The translations under genes and the position numbers were made by a program. From Teichococcus aerophilus (GTDB lineage: Bacteria > Pseudomonadota > Alphaproteobacteria > Acetobacterales > Acetobacteraceae): a stretch of 64,000 bases of DNA. The DNA lies in NCBI RefSeq assembly GCF_014490485.1, contig NZ_JACTVA010000003.1, positions 178,650 to 242,649 of the forward strand, written 5' to 3'. Below the pieces are notes generated by a model that worked only from the letters and a program-made list of their open reading frames with translations, was not told where the DNA came from and did not search any database. Each line of letters starts with the position of its first letter. Position 1 is the stretch's first letter. Shown piece by piece: positions 26,047 through 34,502 of this stretch.

Positions 26047-27315
26047 ATGACCAACCGCGTGCCCCCGACCCTGCCCGCCGCCGTCGACGAAAGCCGGCAG
26101 TGGGCGCGCCTGATGGGCATGGCCATGCTGGGCGAGATACCGGGCGATGGCGTAGACCGCGCCGCCCTGACCCTGCTGGACCGCCAGGCCCGCCGCCTGC
26201 TGATCGAGTGGGCCACCGAGGCCGGGCTGACCGTCAGCGTCGACGAGATGAACAACCTGTTCCTGCGCCATGAGGGGCTGGAGCCTGGCGCCGCGCCGGT
26301 GCTGACCGGCAGCCACATGGACAGCCAGCCGAATGGCGGCCGGTTCGATGGCATCTGGGGGGTGGTCGCGGCACTGGAGGCCGTGCAGGCCATCCGCGAT
26401 GCCGGCCTGACCACCCGCCGGCCCATCGAGGTCGTGGCCTGGACCAACGAGGAAGGCGGGCGCTTTGCCCCCGGCTGCATGGGCAGCATGGCGTGGTCCG
26501 GCCACAGCGCCTCCACGACCTGGGACGGCGTGGCGGACCTGCACGGCACCACCTTCCGCGCCGCGCTGGAGGAGCAGATGGCGGCCGAGGCCGACCTGCC
26601 CCGCCGCCCGCTCGGCCCCGTCGGCGCCGCGCGTCCCAGCGCCTATATCGAGGCGCATATCGAGCAAGGGCCGCTGCTGGAAGCGGACATGCTGGATATC
26701 GGCGTCGTCACCGGCATCCAGGGCAGCCGCTGGTTCGTCGTGGACGTCGCCGGGCGTTCGGACCATGCCGGCACCGCCCCGGTCTCCCTGCGGCAGGATG
26801 CGGTGCAGGAGATGGTGCGCATCGTCAACGCGCTGAACACCCTGACCCACGACCCCGCCGATGTGCTGCGCTTCACCGTGGGCCGGGTGGAGGTGCATCC
26901 CAACACCTCCAACTCCGTCGCCGACCGCGTGCGCTTCACCATCGACCTGCGCCACCCGGACGCGGATATCCTGCGCGAGAAGGGCGACGCCATTGCCGGC
27001 ACCGTGCAGGCCGCCCTGCGCCATTGCACCGCGACGGTGACCGAGCGCTTCACCGCCATGCCCACCGCCTTTCAGGAGCTGGTGCCGGACGCGGTGGAAG
27101 CGGCCGCCGAGGCGCTGGGCCTGCGCAGCCTGCGCATGGCCTCCGGCGCCTTCCACGACGCCCAGTTCCTGGTGCCGGTCTGCCCGAGCGGGATGATCTT
27201 CGTGCCCAGCCGCGGCGGCATCAGCCACCACCCATCCGAATACACTTCGCCTGAGCAGCTCGCGGCCGGGACGCGGGTGCTGGCGGCAACGGTGTGGGAC
27301 CTGGCGAACCGCTAG
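26047..27315 (+). CDS. M20-family amidohydrolase, N-carbamoyl amino acid / allantoate type
   Basis: A 422-residue binuclear metal hydrolase of the AllC/HyuC/beta-ureidopropionase group. Ligands: His in LTGSHMDSQPNGG, Asp in RFDGIWGV, Glu pair in WTNEEGGRF, His in YIEAHIEQGPLLE and His in ISHHPSEY. The dimerisation domain is inserted at about 205-320. The family hydrolyses the ureido bond of N-carbamoyl amino acids, allantoate or ureidoglycolate. It lies behind gdx with no strong terminator between, so it may be guanidine-regulated. The start at 26047 is preferred over a 21-codon longer frame. A strong terminator follows at 27422. Confidence 0.88.
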   Translation: MTNRVPPTLPAAVDESRQWARLMGMAMLGEIPGDGVDRAALTLLDRQARRLLIEWATEAGLTVSVDEMNNLFLRHEGLEPGAAPVLTGSHMDSQPNGGRFDGIWGVVAALEAVQAIRDAGLTTRRPIEVVAWTNEEGGRFAPGCMGSMAWSGHSASTTWDGVADLHGTTFRAALEEQMAAEADLPRRPLGPVGAARPSAYIEAHIEQGPLLEADMLDIGVVTGIQGSRWFVVDVAGRSDHAGTAPVSLRQDAVQEMVRIVNALNTLTHDPADVLRFTVGRVEVHPNTSNSVADRVRFTIDLRHPDADILREKGDAIAGTVQAALRHCTATVTERFTAMPTAFQELVPDAVEAAAEALGLRSLRMASGAFHDAQFLVPVCPSGMIFVPSRGGISHHPSEYTSPEQLAAGTRVLAATVWDLANR

Positions 27316-27420
27316 AGCGCGATGGCTTGAGGAAGAAGCGCCGGGAGCCTGAATCCGGCGACCCAACAAAGGCATGGAGCGTGGGTGCGTGAACGAATGT
27401 GAACGCACCACGCTCTGAGG
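27314..27420 (+). repeat. Dispersed intergenic repeat family A, copy 2 (fullest)
   Basis: It starts at the stop codon of the amidohydrolase. Blocks in order: AGAGCGCGATGGCTTGAGG, GAGCCTGAATC, ACAAAGGCATGGAGCGTGG, GTGAACGCACCACGCTC. The last two can fold, GAGCGTGGGTGCGT with ACGCACCACGCTC, into a stem of about 13 pairs. Confidence 0.7.
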
Positions 27421-27421
27421 G

Positions 27422-27463
27422 AGAAGGTCGGGGAAGGAATTCCCCGAACCCCTTCTTTTTTTT
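27422..27463 (+). terminator. Rho-independent terminator of the gdx operon
   Basis: AGAAGG then TCGGGGAA (27422-27435) pairs with TTCCCCGA then CCTTCT (27440-27456), four-base loop and a small bulge, followed by seven T. Confidence 0.88.
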
Positions 27464-27560
27464 CGAGTTTGGGGCGGCGCTCTGAAGGTGGGAGTGCCGG
27501 GGCAGTTGCCCGCTTTAAGCGAAAGGGACCGTCTGCCCCCTTCCCTTCAGACCACGCGAC

Positions 27561-28148
27561 TCACCAGCGGCGCGGCGGGCCACAATCCAGGTGAACAAAT
27601 CCCTGGCGGTAATAGCCGACGCCGCCCATCTGCATCTGCGCCGCCGTGCGGGCCACGCCATAGCCGTCGCGCCCTTGCAGGCGAAAATCGGCCGCCATGC
27701 CGGACATGTGCAGGCTGACGGTCGAGACGGCACGCGAACGGCGGGCGTTGTTGGCGTTGTGCTCCGGCGTACGGTAGCCGGACATGATGCTGAAGGTCTC
27801 GTTGGTCTCCAGCCGGGCAGCGACGCTGCTCAGCACGTCGAACAACCGGGGGTCCATCGGCGTGACCTCGGCGGCGGATAGGTCGCGGAACACCCAGTCC
27901 AGCTTGCGCAGGGCTTCCCGGTCGTACTTGCCGTCGCTGAAATAGACGCCGTCGAAGCTGTCCTCGGTAGAGAACCGCTGGGCATTCAGGCGGCGCACCG
28001 GCGGCAGGCTGGCAGCGACGGCGCTTTCGGACAGCAACGCCGTACCGGCGAGCACGCCGATGCCGGCCTTCAGGATCTGCCGGCGGCCGGCCATCTCCGG
28101 CTCGCAGCACGGGCATGCGCCGCCATGGCGGTTGAACAGGCCCAGCAT
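27561..28148 (-). CDS. MepK-like murein endopeptidase (DUF882/YcbK)
   Basis: A 195-residue exported protein of the zinc M15-like family. GRRQILKAGIGVLAGTALL is a twin-arginine-like signal starting at about residue 21. The active-site segments are SGYRTPEHNAN, SLHMSGMAADFR (His and Asp) and FVHLDCGP (His). E. coli MepK cuts peptidoglycan cross-links, including the 3-3 type made by L,D-transpeptidases. The start codon overlaps the stop of the L,D-transpeptidase gene by one base, so the maker and the cutter of 3-3 cross-links are translationally coupled. A Cys-rich stretch (CPCCEPE) precedes the signal. Confidence 0.88.
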   Translation of the reverse strand: MLGLFNRHGGACPCCEPEMAGRRQILKAGIGVLAGTALLSESAVAASLPPVRRLNAQRFSTEDSFDGVYFSDGKYDREALRKLDWVFRDLSAAEVTPMDPRLFDVLSSVAARLETNETFSIMSGYRTPEHNANNARRSRAVSTVSLHMSGMAADFRLQGRDGYGVARTAAQMQMGGVGYYRQGFVHLDCGPPRRW

Positions 28149-29746
28149 CAGCGCGCCACCACCGCCGCGGCGGTGCTCTCCGCCCCCACGGCACTGGCCG
28201 CCTGCGGGCGTACGGGGGCCGGCGCCGCGCTTCGCGCCATGACCGGCGCGGCGAGCGGGGCGGAGCGCTGGTCCAGCGCGCGCAGATACACCGCATCCAG
28301 CCCATAGATATCCGGGCGGATCTTCACCCGGCCCTGATCCACCGTCACCGTCTCATAGCCCAGGCGCACCGGCAGGGTGCGGCGCAGGCCGACCGCGGTA
28401 GTCTGGCGGGATTCCAGCACGCGGTCCGCCCGCGCCCGGTCCCAGCCCGGAATGCCATCCAGGACGATGTCGAGCAGCTCCATCGGCCGCTCCAGGCGGA
28501 TGCAGCCGGAGGAGAAGGCGCGATCCGGCCGGCGGAACAGGTGCCGGTCGGGCGTGTCGTGCAGGTAGATGTCTTCGCTGTTGGGCATGATGAACTTGAT
28601 GCGGCCAAGGGCGTTGGTGTCACCGGCATCCTGCCGGAAGAAATAGGGCACGCGCTGCGGATTGACGGAGGCCCAGTCCACGCTCAGCGGATCGACCTCC
28701 ACCCGCTCCCCACCGATATACTGGTAGACGCGGAAGCCCTTCTCGATCATCGCGCGCGGATCGCGCCGGAACTTCGGCAGCAGGTCCTCGCGCGCATTGC
28801 GCTCGGGCACGCCCCAGGGCGGGTTGAACTGCACCGTGGTCATGGTGACTGCCAGCATCGGCGTGGCGCGGGCGCGGTTGCCCACGATCACGGCCATGTC
28901 CAGCAGCACCTTGTCCCCCTCCAGCACCTTCAGCCGGTAGTCGGGGATATTCACCTCGATGCGGCGGGCCGGGCCCGGGCGCAGCGAGCCTCGGCGCATG
29001 TCCATGGCGACGCGTACCTGGCCGACCAGCGCATCGGCCGGGCGGTTCATCAGGCGCTGGGTGTTGACGCCGACGCGGCCGTCCTGCTCCAGCCCATTGG
29101 CGCCCTGCCAGCGCTTCACGGCTTCCAGCAGCACGTCGTCATACAGTGCGGGGTCGGCGGGCGTGGCGGCGGCCAGCGCCGCGTCCTCGGCGGCAATGCG
29201 CGCGCGCAGGGCGGGCACGCGCTCCGCATCCGTCATGCCGGGGTCGATCGTGCCGCCGGTCGGCACCACGGGCCAGCCACCGGCTTCCACCCGCGCCCGC
29301 GCCTCGCGCAGCGCCAGCCGCAGGGCGTCCATGCCGCCAGGGGCCAGCGCCGCCTGCTCCAGCACCTGCGCCGGCTCGGTGCTGCCATACAGGCGGGTCT
29401 GCCAGACGGCGCCGGCAGCGGGTTCGCGCTGAATGTCCGGACGGCCTGCCAAGGCGCGCACGCGGCCCTGTGTCAGGTCCGCCAGCGCCAGCGAGGCCGA
29501 TGCGTAAAGCGCCGTGGTGTAGCCCTGCGGATCACTGGCCGCTCGCGCATCCTCGGGGATGGCGTAGTGGCCGGGGTTCAATCCGTCCTGGTCCAGCAGC
29601 CGCAGCCGGGCGGACAGACGCAACAGCGCCTCCCAGCTCGGTTGGACGGGCTGCAGCCCGGTCGGGCTCGCTGCCAATGCCGGTAGCGGCATGGCGGCGG
29701 CCAGGAATAACAGACAGGCATTTCTGCGGCGCATGGCGCTGTGCAT
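28148..29746 (-). CDS. L,D-transpeptidase, YcbB/LdtD type
   Basis: A 532-residue periplasmic enzyme that forms 3-3 cross-links in peptidoglycan. It has a signal peptide to about residue 25, a scaffold domain, a peptidoglycan-binding repeat near 203-235 (LLEAVKRWQGANGLEQDG), and the YkuD catalytic domain from about 262 to 440. The active site is His396 (YLHDTPDRHLF) and Cys415 in SSGCIRLERP. The capping loop around 315-375 is typical of YcbB. The C-terminal 80 residues are Ala/Pro-rich. mepK follows directly. Confidence 0.93.
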   Translation of the reverse strand: MHSAMRRRNACLLFLAAAMPLPALAASPTGLQPVQPSWEALLRLSARLRLLDQDGLNPGHYAIPEDARAASDPQGYTTALYASASLALADLTQGRVRALAGRPDIQREPAAGAVWQTRLYGSTEPAQVLEQAALAPGGMDALRLALREARARVEAGGWPVVPTGGTIDPGMTDAERVPALRARIAAEDAALAAATPADPALYDDVLLEAVKRWQGANGLEQDGRVGVNTQRLMNRPADALVGQVRVAMDMRRGSLRPGPARRIEVNIPDYRLKVLEGDKVLLDMAVIVGNRARATPMLAVTMTTVQFNPPWGVPERNAREDLLPKFRRDPRAMIEKGFRVYQYIGGERVEVDPLSVDWASVNPQRVPYFFRQDAGDTNALGRIKFIMPNSEDIYLHDTPDRHLFRRPDRAFSSGCIRLERPMELLDIVLDGIPGWDRARADRVLESRQTTAVGLRRTLPVRLGYETVTVDQGRVKIRPDIYGLDAVYLRALDQRSAPLAAPVMARSAAPAPVRPQAASAVGAESTAAAVVAR

Positions 29747-29822
29747 AGCCCTCGCGCGCAGGGCTTTCCAGCCTTTGGTGCGATCACCGCTGCGCCAACA
29801 GGCGTGGGCGGTGGCCCTGGCC

Positions 29823-30356
29823 TCAGTTATCCCGCTTCAGGCCCTTCAGCACCGCGAACGGGTTGGGTCGCGGTGCCGGCGACTCGGGGGCGGGTTCGTC
29901 ATCGCCGACCGAGAACCCCTCCTCCAGGCTGGCGCCCGGGGCACGCGGATATGGGTCCAGCGCCAGCGACAGCTGCTCCGCCAGCGCTTCGCCCAGCTCC
30001 AGCACGTCGTTCTCGGTCGGGATCTCGTCCGGGCCTTCCGGATCCTCGTCCATCTCGGCGCCGGGCGGCAGGAAGCGCAGGTCCACCGCCTCGTCCACCG
30101 TCTGGCGCACCGGCTCCAGCGTCACCACGCAGGGCTGCACCACGGTGGCGGCCAACCGGCCGCGCACGCGCACGGCGCCGCCGGATTCCTGCCGCAGCCG
30201 CAGGCTGGCCGAGAGCGCCTCGATCGCCAGGATGCCGAAGCGGGCGGCCAGGGCGGCGCATTCCTTCGGAGTGGCCTGCACCTCCTCCCGCCGCTCCTGC
30301 TTGCCGATGGTGCCCCAGGGAAAGGGGCGGGAAAATTCGGGTGCTGCGTCGCTCAT
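29823..30356 (-). CDS. DUF177/YceD-family protein
   Basis: A 177-residue cytoplasmic protein, family YceD, reported to promote 23S rRNA accumulation. EFSRPFPWGTIGKQERREEVQATPKECAALAARFGI is the conserved opening; VRVRGRLAATVVQPCVVTLEPV is the core and the acidic PTENDVLELGEALAEQLSLALDPYPRAPG the ending. In most bacteria rpmF follows; here the next gene is the unrelated L,D-transpeptidase. It overlaps the chaperone gene upstream by 4 bases, so the two are coupled. A longer upstream frame is rejected because it runs antiparallel through that gene's coding sequence. Confidence 0.85.
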   Translation of the reverse strand: MSDAAPEFSRPFPWGTIGKQERREEVQATPKECAALAARFGILAIEALSASLRLRQESGGAVRVRGRLAATVVQPCVVTLEPVRQTVDEAVDLRFLPPGAEMDEDPEGPDEIPTENDVLELGEALAEQLSLALDPYPRAPGASLEEGFSVGDDEPAPESPAPRPNPFAVLKGLKRDN

Positions 30357-30898
30357 GCCGCGACCTCCGGAAAGTGAACCTGGCCGCGCAGCAGCGTGGC
30401 CACAGGTTGGGCGGCCAGGGCCGCATCCATAGTCATGACGATATCGGCCAGGCGCAGCGCTGCCGGCGACCCGGCCTCCACGGCGCCGCGCCAGACATTG
30501 CGGGCCAGCGCCACGGCCAGCGCATCGCGGTCGGCGGCTTCCAACGGCGCCTCGTAAGCCTGGGCGCGGCCGTGGAACGCCTCCCACATCCGCTTCACCC
30601 GCTTGGCGATGGACATGTCGCTGACGCCCATTTCCCGTAGATTGGTGTCCATGTCGGCAAACATGGCGTCGAACACCGCCTGGGCCAGGGCGGCGCCGCG
30701 CGGGTCGGTATCCCGGTGCAGGCGGCGGATCAACAGCGCGACATGGAGCCCGACGAGGTCGAACCGCCCATCCAGCGTATCCGGGACTGCCAGCTGCGTG
30801 AAGAAATACGGTTGGCGCGCGGCTGCGACGGCCGCACCATACAGCTCATAGCCAGCGCGTTCATGCGGCTTGCGGCGGAACAGGCCAAACAGGGCCAT
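30353..30898 (-). CDS. Ubiquinol-cytochrome c chaperone (Cbp3-type) family protein
   Basis: A 181-residue protein. MALFGLFRRKPHERAGYELYGAAVAAARQPYFF and TLDGRFDLVGLHVALLIRRL are the family's opening; VFDAMFADMDTNLREMGVSDMSIAKRVKRM is its most conserved block. The mitochondrial relative helps assemble cytochrome b of the bc1 complex; the bacterial role is inferred. It is divergent from bamE (158 bases apart) and coupled to DUF177, the standard alphaproteobacterial arrangement. The start at 30898 begins the homology. Confidence 0.87.
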   Translation of the reverse strand: MALFGLFRRKPHERAGYELYGAAVAAARQPYFFTQLAVPDTLDGRFDLVGLHVALLIRRLHRDTDPRGAALAQAVFDAMFADMDTNLREMGVSDMSIAKRVKRMWEAFHGRAQAYEAPLEAADRDALAVALARNVWRGAVEAGSPAALRLADIVMTMDAALAAQPVATLLRGQVHFPEVAA

Positions 30899-31055
30899 GG
30901 GCGGCGCGGCTCCCTCTACCCGGCCGCCAGAAAGCAGGCGCCGGTTGACCCCGATGCGGGGCGGTGGCAATCGACCGAGCAGATGGACTGCAACCCGCCC
31001 CCGGTCAATCGCGACGGCGCGGCGGATGAACCAACCCATGAGGATCGGCGCGCAT

Positions 31056-31577
31056 ATGGCCAGCAGCGACACCACCCAAGCCCCGAGGGCGCGCCGGCAC
31101 CCGGCGCGCGCGGGCCTGCTTGCCCTCGGCCTGTTGCTGACGGGCTGCTCGCTCTTCGAAGCCCCGGCCGTGCCGCGCGGCAACCGGGCGGACCCGGACC
31201 TGGTGGCTCAGCTCAGCCCCGGCGTGCAGGGCAAGTCGGATGTCGAAGCGCTGCTGGGCCCGCCCAGCGCCACCGGCACCTTCGATGACCAGGAATGGTT
31301 CTACATCAGCTCCATCACCCGTATCCGCCCGGGCCAGACCCCTGGCGTGTCCTCCCAGCGCGTGGTGGCCATCCAGTTCGATGACCGTGGCATGATCCGC
31401 AACATCCGCGAGCTCGGCCCGCAGGACATGCGGGACGTCGCGGTGGTGGACCGTACGACGCCGGTGCCGGGCACCGACCGGACCCTGCTGCAGGCGCTGT
31501 TCGGCAATATCGGCCGCGTCGGCGCCAACGGCTTCGGCGCCGACAACCAGGGGCCGGGCACCGGGCCGGGCCGCTAA
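31056..31577 (+). CDS. bamE: Outer-membrane assembly lipoprotein BamE
   Basis: A 173-residue lipoprotein, subunit of the BAM complex that inserts outer-membrane barrels. Signal peptide with lipobox LTGC at about 30-33. The SmpA/OmlA fold shows GVQGKSDVEALLGPPSATGTFDDQEWFYIS and QRVVAIQFDDRGMIRNI. The C-terminal part (residues 120-173) is a longer, Gly-rich tail. Several upstream ATGs are in frame; the one at 31056 has AGGA 11 bases ahead and gives the shortest good signal. A terminator follows. Confidence 0.92.
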   Translation: MASSDTTQAPRARRHPARAGLLALGLLLTGCSLFEAPAVPRGNRADPDLVAQLSPGVQGKSDVEALLGPPSATGTFDDQEWFYISSITRIRPGQTPGVSSQRVVAIQFDDRGMIRNIRELGPQDMRDVAVVDRTTPVPGTDRTLLQALFGNIGRVGANGFGADNQGPGTGPGR

Positions 31578-31600
31578 CCACCCAACCCCAAACGACGGCC

Positions 31601-31654
31601 AGGGCCGGAAGCAGGTTGCCGCACGGGCAACAGGCTTCCGGCCCTGTCTTTTTC
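31601..31654 (+). terminator. Rho-independent terminator after bamE
   Basis: AGGGCCGGAAGC (31601-31612) pairs with GCTTCCGGCCCT (31634-31645); an inner TTGCC/GGCAA stem extends it. GTCTTTTTC follows. It lies between the convergent bamE and chemoreceptor genes. Confidence 0.9.
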
Positions 31655-31666
31655 GGCCCACTGCCC

Positions 31667-33340
31667 TCAGGCCGCCCGCACCTTGCTGACGAAGCTGCCG
31701 ACCATGCCCGTCAGCCCCTCGGACTGGCGGGAGAGCTCGGACGCGGCGGACAACACCTGGCCGGCGGCCGCCCCGGTGTCGCTGGCCCCGGCGCTGACAG
31801 CGGCGATGGTGTGGGTCACCGCCTCGGTCGCCCGCGCGGTCTGCTGCACGGTGCGGGCGATCTCGTTGGTCGCCGCTCCCTGCTCTTCCACCGCCGCGGC
31901 GATGCTGCCGGTGATGCTGTTCACTTCGTCGATGGTGGTGGCGATGCCCTGGATGGCCGCCACGGCGTCCCGCGTCGCCGCCTGGATCTGGGTGATCTGG
32001 CTGCCGATCTCCTCCGTCGCCTTGCTGGTCTGCGCGGCGAGGTTCTTCACCTCGCTGGCTACCACCGCGAAGCCCTTGCCGGCCTCGCCCGCCCGCGCCG
32101 CCTCGATCGTCGCGTTCAGCGCCAGCAGGTTGGTCTGCCCGGCGATGTTGCTGATCAGCTCCACCACCTGCCCGATGCGGGTGGCGCCTTCGGACAAGGC
32201 GCGCACCGTCATGTCCGTCTGCCGGGCATTCTCTACCGCGCGGGCGGCAACGCCGGTGGCCTGGCTGACCTGACGGCTGATCTCGCCGATCGACGCGCTC
32301 AGCTCCTCGGCCGCGCTGGCCACGGTCTGCACGCCGCCGCTGGCCTCGTTGGCACTGGCGGTCACTTCGCTGGCCTGGTTGTTGGTCTGGCCCGCCGTGG
32401 CGGACATGGACCGCGCCGTCGCCTCCAGCTCCGTCGAGGCGGAGGAGAGGATGCCGACCATGTCGCCCACATCGCGCTCGAAATCCCGCACCAGGGTCAC
32501 CAGGGCGGCGGAGCGCTTCTCCTTATGGGCCTGCTCGTCCTGCTGGGCGGCGGCAAGGCTGTCCGCGCGCAGCATGTTCTCCTTGAACACCAGCACCGCC
32601 TTGGCCATGCCACCGATCTCGTCCGAGCGCTCGACGAAGGAAATCTCCACCGAGGTATCGTGGTCCGCCAGCCGGGTCATAGTCTGGGTCAGCCGCGTCA
32701 CCGGCACGGAGATGCCGCGCACCAGCGCGATGCCAACCGCGACGCACAGCGCCACCATCACCGCCATGACGACACCGATCATCCAGCTGGCCACCTCACC
32801 GAGGCTCTGGCCGGACTGGGACGCTGCGTTGCCGCCGGCCGTCTGGAACTCACGCAGGGTCTGCACGGCGGCGCGGGCCACCTCCATGACGCGCATACTG
32901 TCACCGGCGATCTGCGCGGCCTGGTCCTGGTTGCCCTGCCGCATCGCCGTGGTGGTGGTGGCAGTCGCCGCCACGTAGGCGTCGATGGCGGCCGACATCG
33001 CCGTCGCCAGCCGGTGCTCCTCGCCCGGGCCGATCATCGGCTCATAGCGGCGGATCGCATCGCGCACGCGGCTGGCGGCGGCCTCCAGCGCGGTGATCTG
33101 GCGCGGGATCTCCGCGGTATCGGTCACCATAAGCTTGTACTGGTTAAGCCGCAGCATCTCGAGGTTGACGGCGACGTCGCCCAGCACCTGCCCCGACGGC
33201 AGCCAGTTGGTGGCGAGGTCCCGCACCACCGCATTCACCCCAGCCAGGCGTTGGATGGAGAACAGGCCAAGGCCGCTCGTCCCCAGGAGGAGAAGGGTGA
33301 AGGCCAGCAGTAGCTTGGCCCGGATCGTAAGACTCTGCAT
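31667..33340 (-). CDS. Methyl-accepting chemotaxis protein
   Basis: A 557-residue transmembrane receptor. Span 1 at about 7-28, a periplasmic four-helix-bundle ligand domain (30-185), span 2 near 188-210, a HAMP linker (RGISVPVTRLTQTMTRLADHD), and a long cytoplasmic coiled coil. The signalling tip is GEAGKGFAVVASEVKNLAAQTSKATEEI. It passes attractant or repellent signals to CheA/CheW, which are not in this window. No C-terminal CheR-binding pentapeptide is visible; the end is SFVSKVRAA. The ligand is unknown. Confidence 0.93.
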   Translation of the reverse strand: MQSLTIRAKLLLAFTLLLLGTSGLGLFSIQRLAGVNAVVRDLATNWLPSGQVLGDVAVNLEMLRLNQYKLMVTDTAEIPRQITALEAAASRVRDAIRRYEPMIGPGEEHRLATAMSAAIDAYVAATATTTTAMRQGNQDQAAQIAGDSMRVMEVARAAVQTLREFQTAGGNAASQSGQSLGEVASWMIGVVMAVMVALCVAVGIALVRGISVPVTRLTQTMTRLADHDTSVEISFVERSDEIGGMAKAVLVFKENMLRADSLAAAQQDEQAHKEKRSAALVTLVRDFERDVGDMVGILSSASTELEATARSMSATAGQTNNQASEVTASANEASGGVQTVASAAEELSASIGEISRQVSQATGVAARAVENARQTDMTVRALSEGATRIGQVVELISNIAGQTNLLALNATIEAARAGEAGKGFAVVASEVKNLAAQTSKATEEIGSQITQIQAATRDAVAAIQGIATTIDEVNSITGSIAAAVEEQGAATNEIARTVQQTARATEAVTHTIAAVSAGASDTGAAAGQVLSAASELSRQSEGLTGMVGSFVSKVRAA

Positions 33341-33440
33341 GGCGTGGATGATCCCGCTCGAACTGTGTGCGGGGCAAAGAAGCGCCAGGAGTGGTTAAGA
33401 AAGCGCTCTACGTCGTGACCGTCGCGCGACTTTAGGGCCC

Positions 33441-33522
33441 GATGCGTTCACATCCGTTCATGCACCATGCTCTCGTCGTGACCCAGGCTTCCTGGTGATT
33501 GCACCGCAAGCCATCACGCCTA
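33441..33522 (-). repeat. Dispersed intergenic repeat family A, copy 3
   Basis: On the minus strand it starts at the thiL stop codon, TAGGCGTGATGGCTTGCGG, then AGCCTGGGTC, GAGCATGGTGC and ATGAACGGATGTGAACGCA. The order of blocks is the same as in copies 2 and 4. It ends the rib-thiL operon, as copy 2 ends the gdx operon. Confidence 0.65.
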
Positions 33523-34494
33523 GAAATGACTCCAGCCGCCCCTCGCCAAGGGCAGGGTCCGGTTGGCATGGTCCAGCACCGTCACCGCCGGCTCGCCCGC
33601 CAGGAACCGGCCGATCCGGGTGGCTGCCACGCCCTGGGCAGCGGCGCGGGCGGCGATCTCGGCGGCGGCCTCAGGCGGCGCGGCGAACAGCAACTCGTAG
33701 TCGTCGCCACCGGTCAGAATCCGCGGCAGCAGCGCCGAATCGGCAGCCAGCAGAGCCCGGGCGGCGGCCGAAAGCGGCACGTCCGCCGCGCGGATCTCGG
33801 CCGCGCAGCCACCGGCCCGGCACAGGTGGCCGAGATCCTGGACCAGCCCGTCCGACACATCCATCGCCGCCATGGCGAGCCCGACCAGAGCCTGCCCGAG
33901 GCCCAGCCGGGGGCGCGGCAGGCGGTAGCGCTCGGCCAGGAAGCCGGCATCATCGGCGGGCAACTCGCCTTGCAGCACCGCCAGCCCCAACGTGCCGTCG
34001 CCGATACTGCCGGAGACCCAGACATCCTGCCCCGGCATGGCGCCAACGCGCCGCAGCGCCTGGCCCGGCACCACTTGGCCGAGGATGGTCAGGGAAAGGG
34101 TGATGGGCCCGGGGGTGGAGGTGGTATCGCCGCCCAGCACCTGCAGGCCGAACTCGGCCTGGTCGGCGGCAAGGCCGGCGGAGAAGCGCTCGATCCAATC
34201 GGCCGGCAGGCCGCGCGGTAGGCTGGCGGTCAGCAGATAGGCCAGCGGTGCCGCGCCCATGGCGGCGAGGTCAGAGAGATTGCAGCGCAGCAGCTTGCGG
34301 CCGATCGTCTCCGGCGGGTCATCCGGCAGGAAGTGGACGCCGGCCACCATGGCATCGGCGGCGATGACAATCTGCCGGCCCGGCGGCGGGTCCAGCAGCG
34401 CGGCATCGTCGCCCAGCCCCAACGCCCCCGGCCCCGCCAAAGGCAGGAAGTGCCGCGCGATCAGCGCGAACTCCGGCGGCAGGCCCTGGGACAT
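33520..34494 (-). CDS. thiL: Thiamine-monophosphate kinase
   Basis: A 324-residue enzyme that phosphorylates thiamine monophosphate to the cofactor thiamine diphosphate. LGDDAALLDPP opens the PurM-like ATP fold; MVAGVHFLPDDPPETIGRKLLRCNLSDLAAMGAAPLAYLL and AAMDVSDGLVQDL are the metal-binding segments; GGDDYELLFA is the C-terminal signature. It is the last gene of the rpiB-to-thiL operon, 8 bases after nusB. Repeat A3 starts at its stop codon. Confidence 0.95.
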   Translation of the reverse strand: MSQGLPPEFALIARHFLPLAGPGALGLGDDAALLDPPPGRQIVIAADAMVAGVHFLPDDPPETIGRKLLRCNLSDLAAMGAAPLAYLLTASLPRGLPADWIERFSAGLAADQAEFGLQVLGGDTTSTPGPITLSLTILGQVVPGQALRRVGAMPGQDVWVSGSIGDGTLGLAVLQGELPADDAGFLAERYRLPRPRLGLGQALVGLAMAAMDVSDGLVQDLGHLCRAGGCAAEIRAADVPLSAAARALLAADSALLPRILTGGDDYELLFAAPPEAAAEIAARAAAQGVAATRIGRFLAGEPAVTVLDHANRTLPLARGGWSHF

Positions 34495-34502
34495 GGCGGG
34501 TG

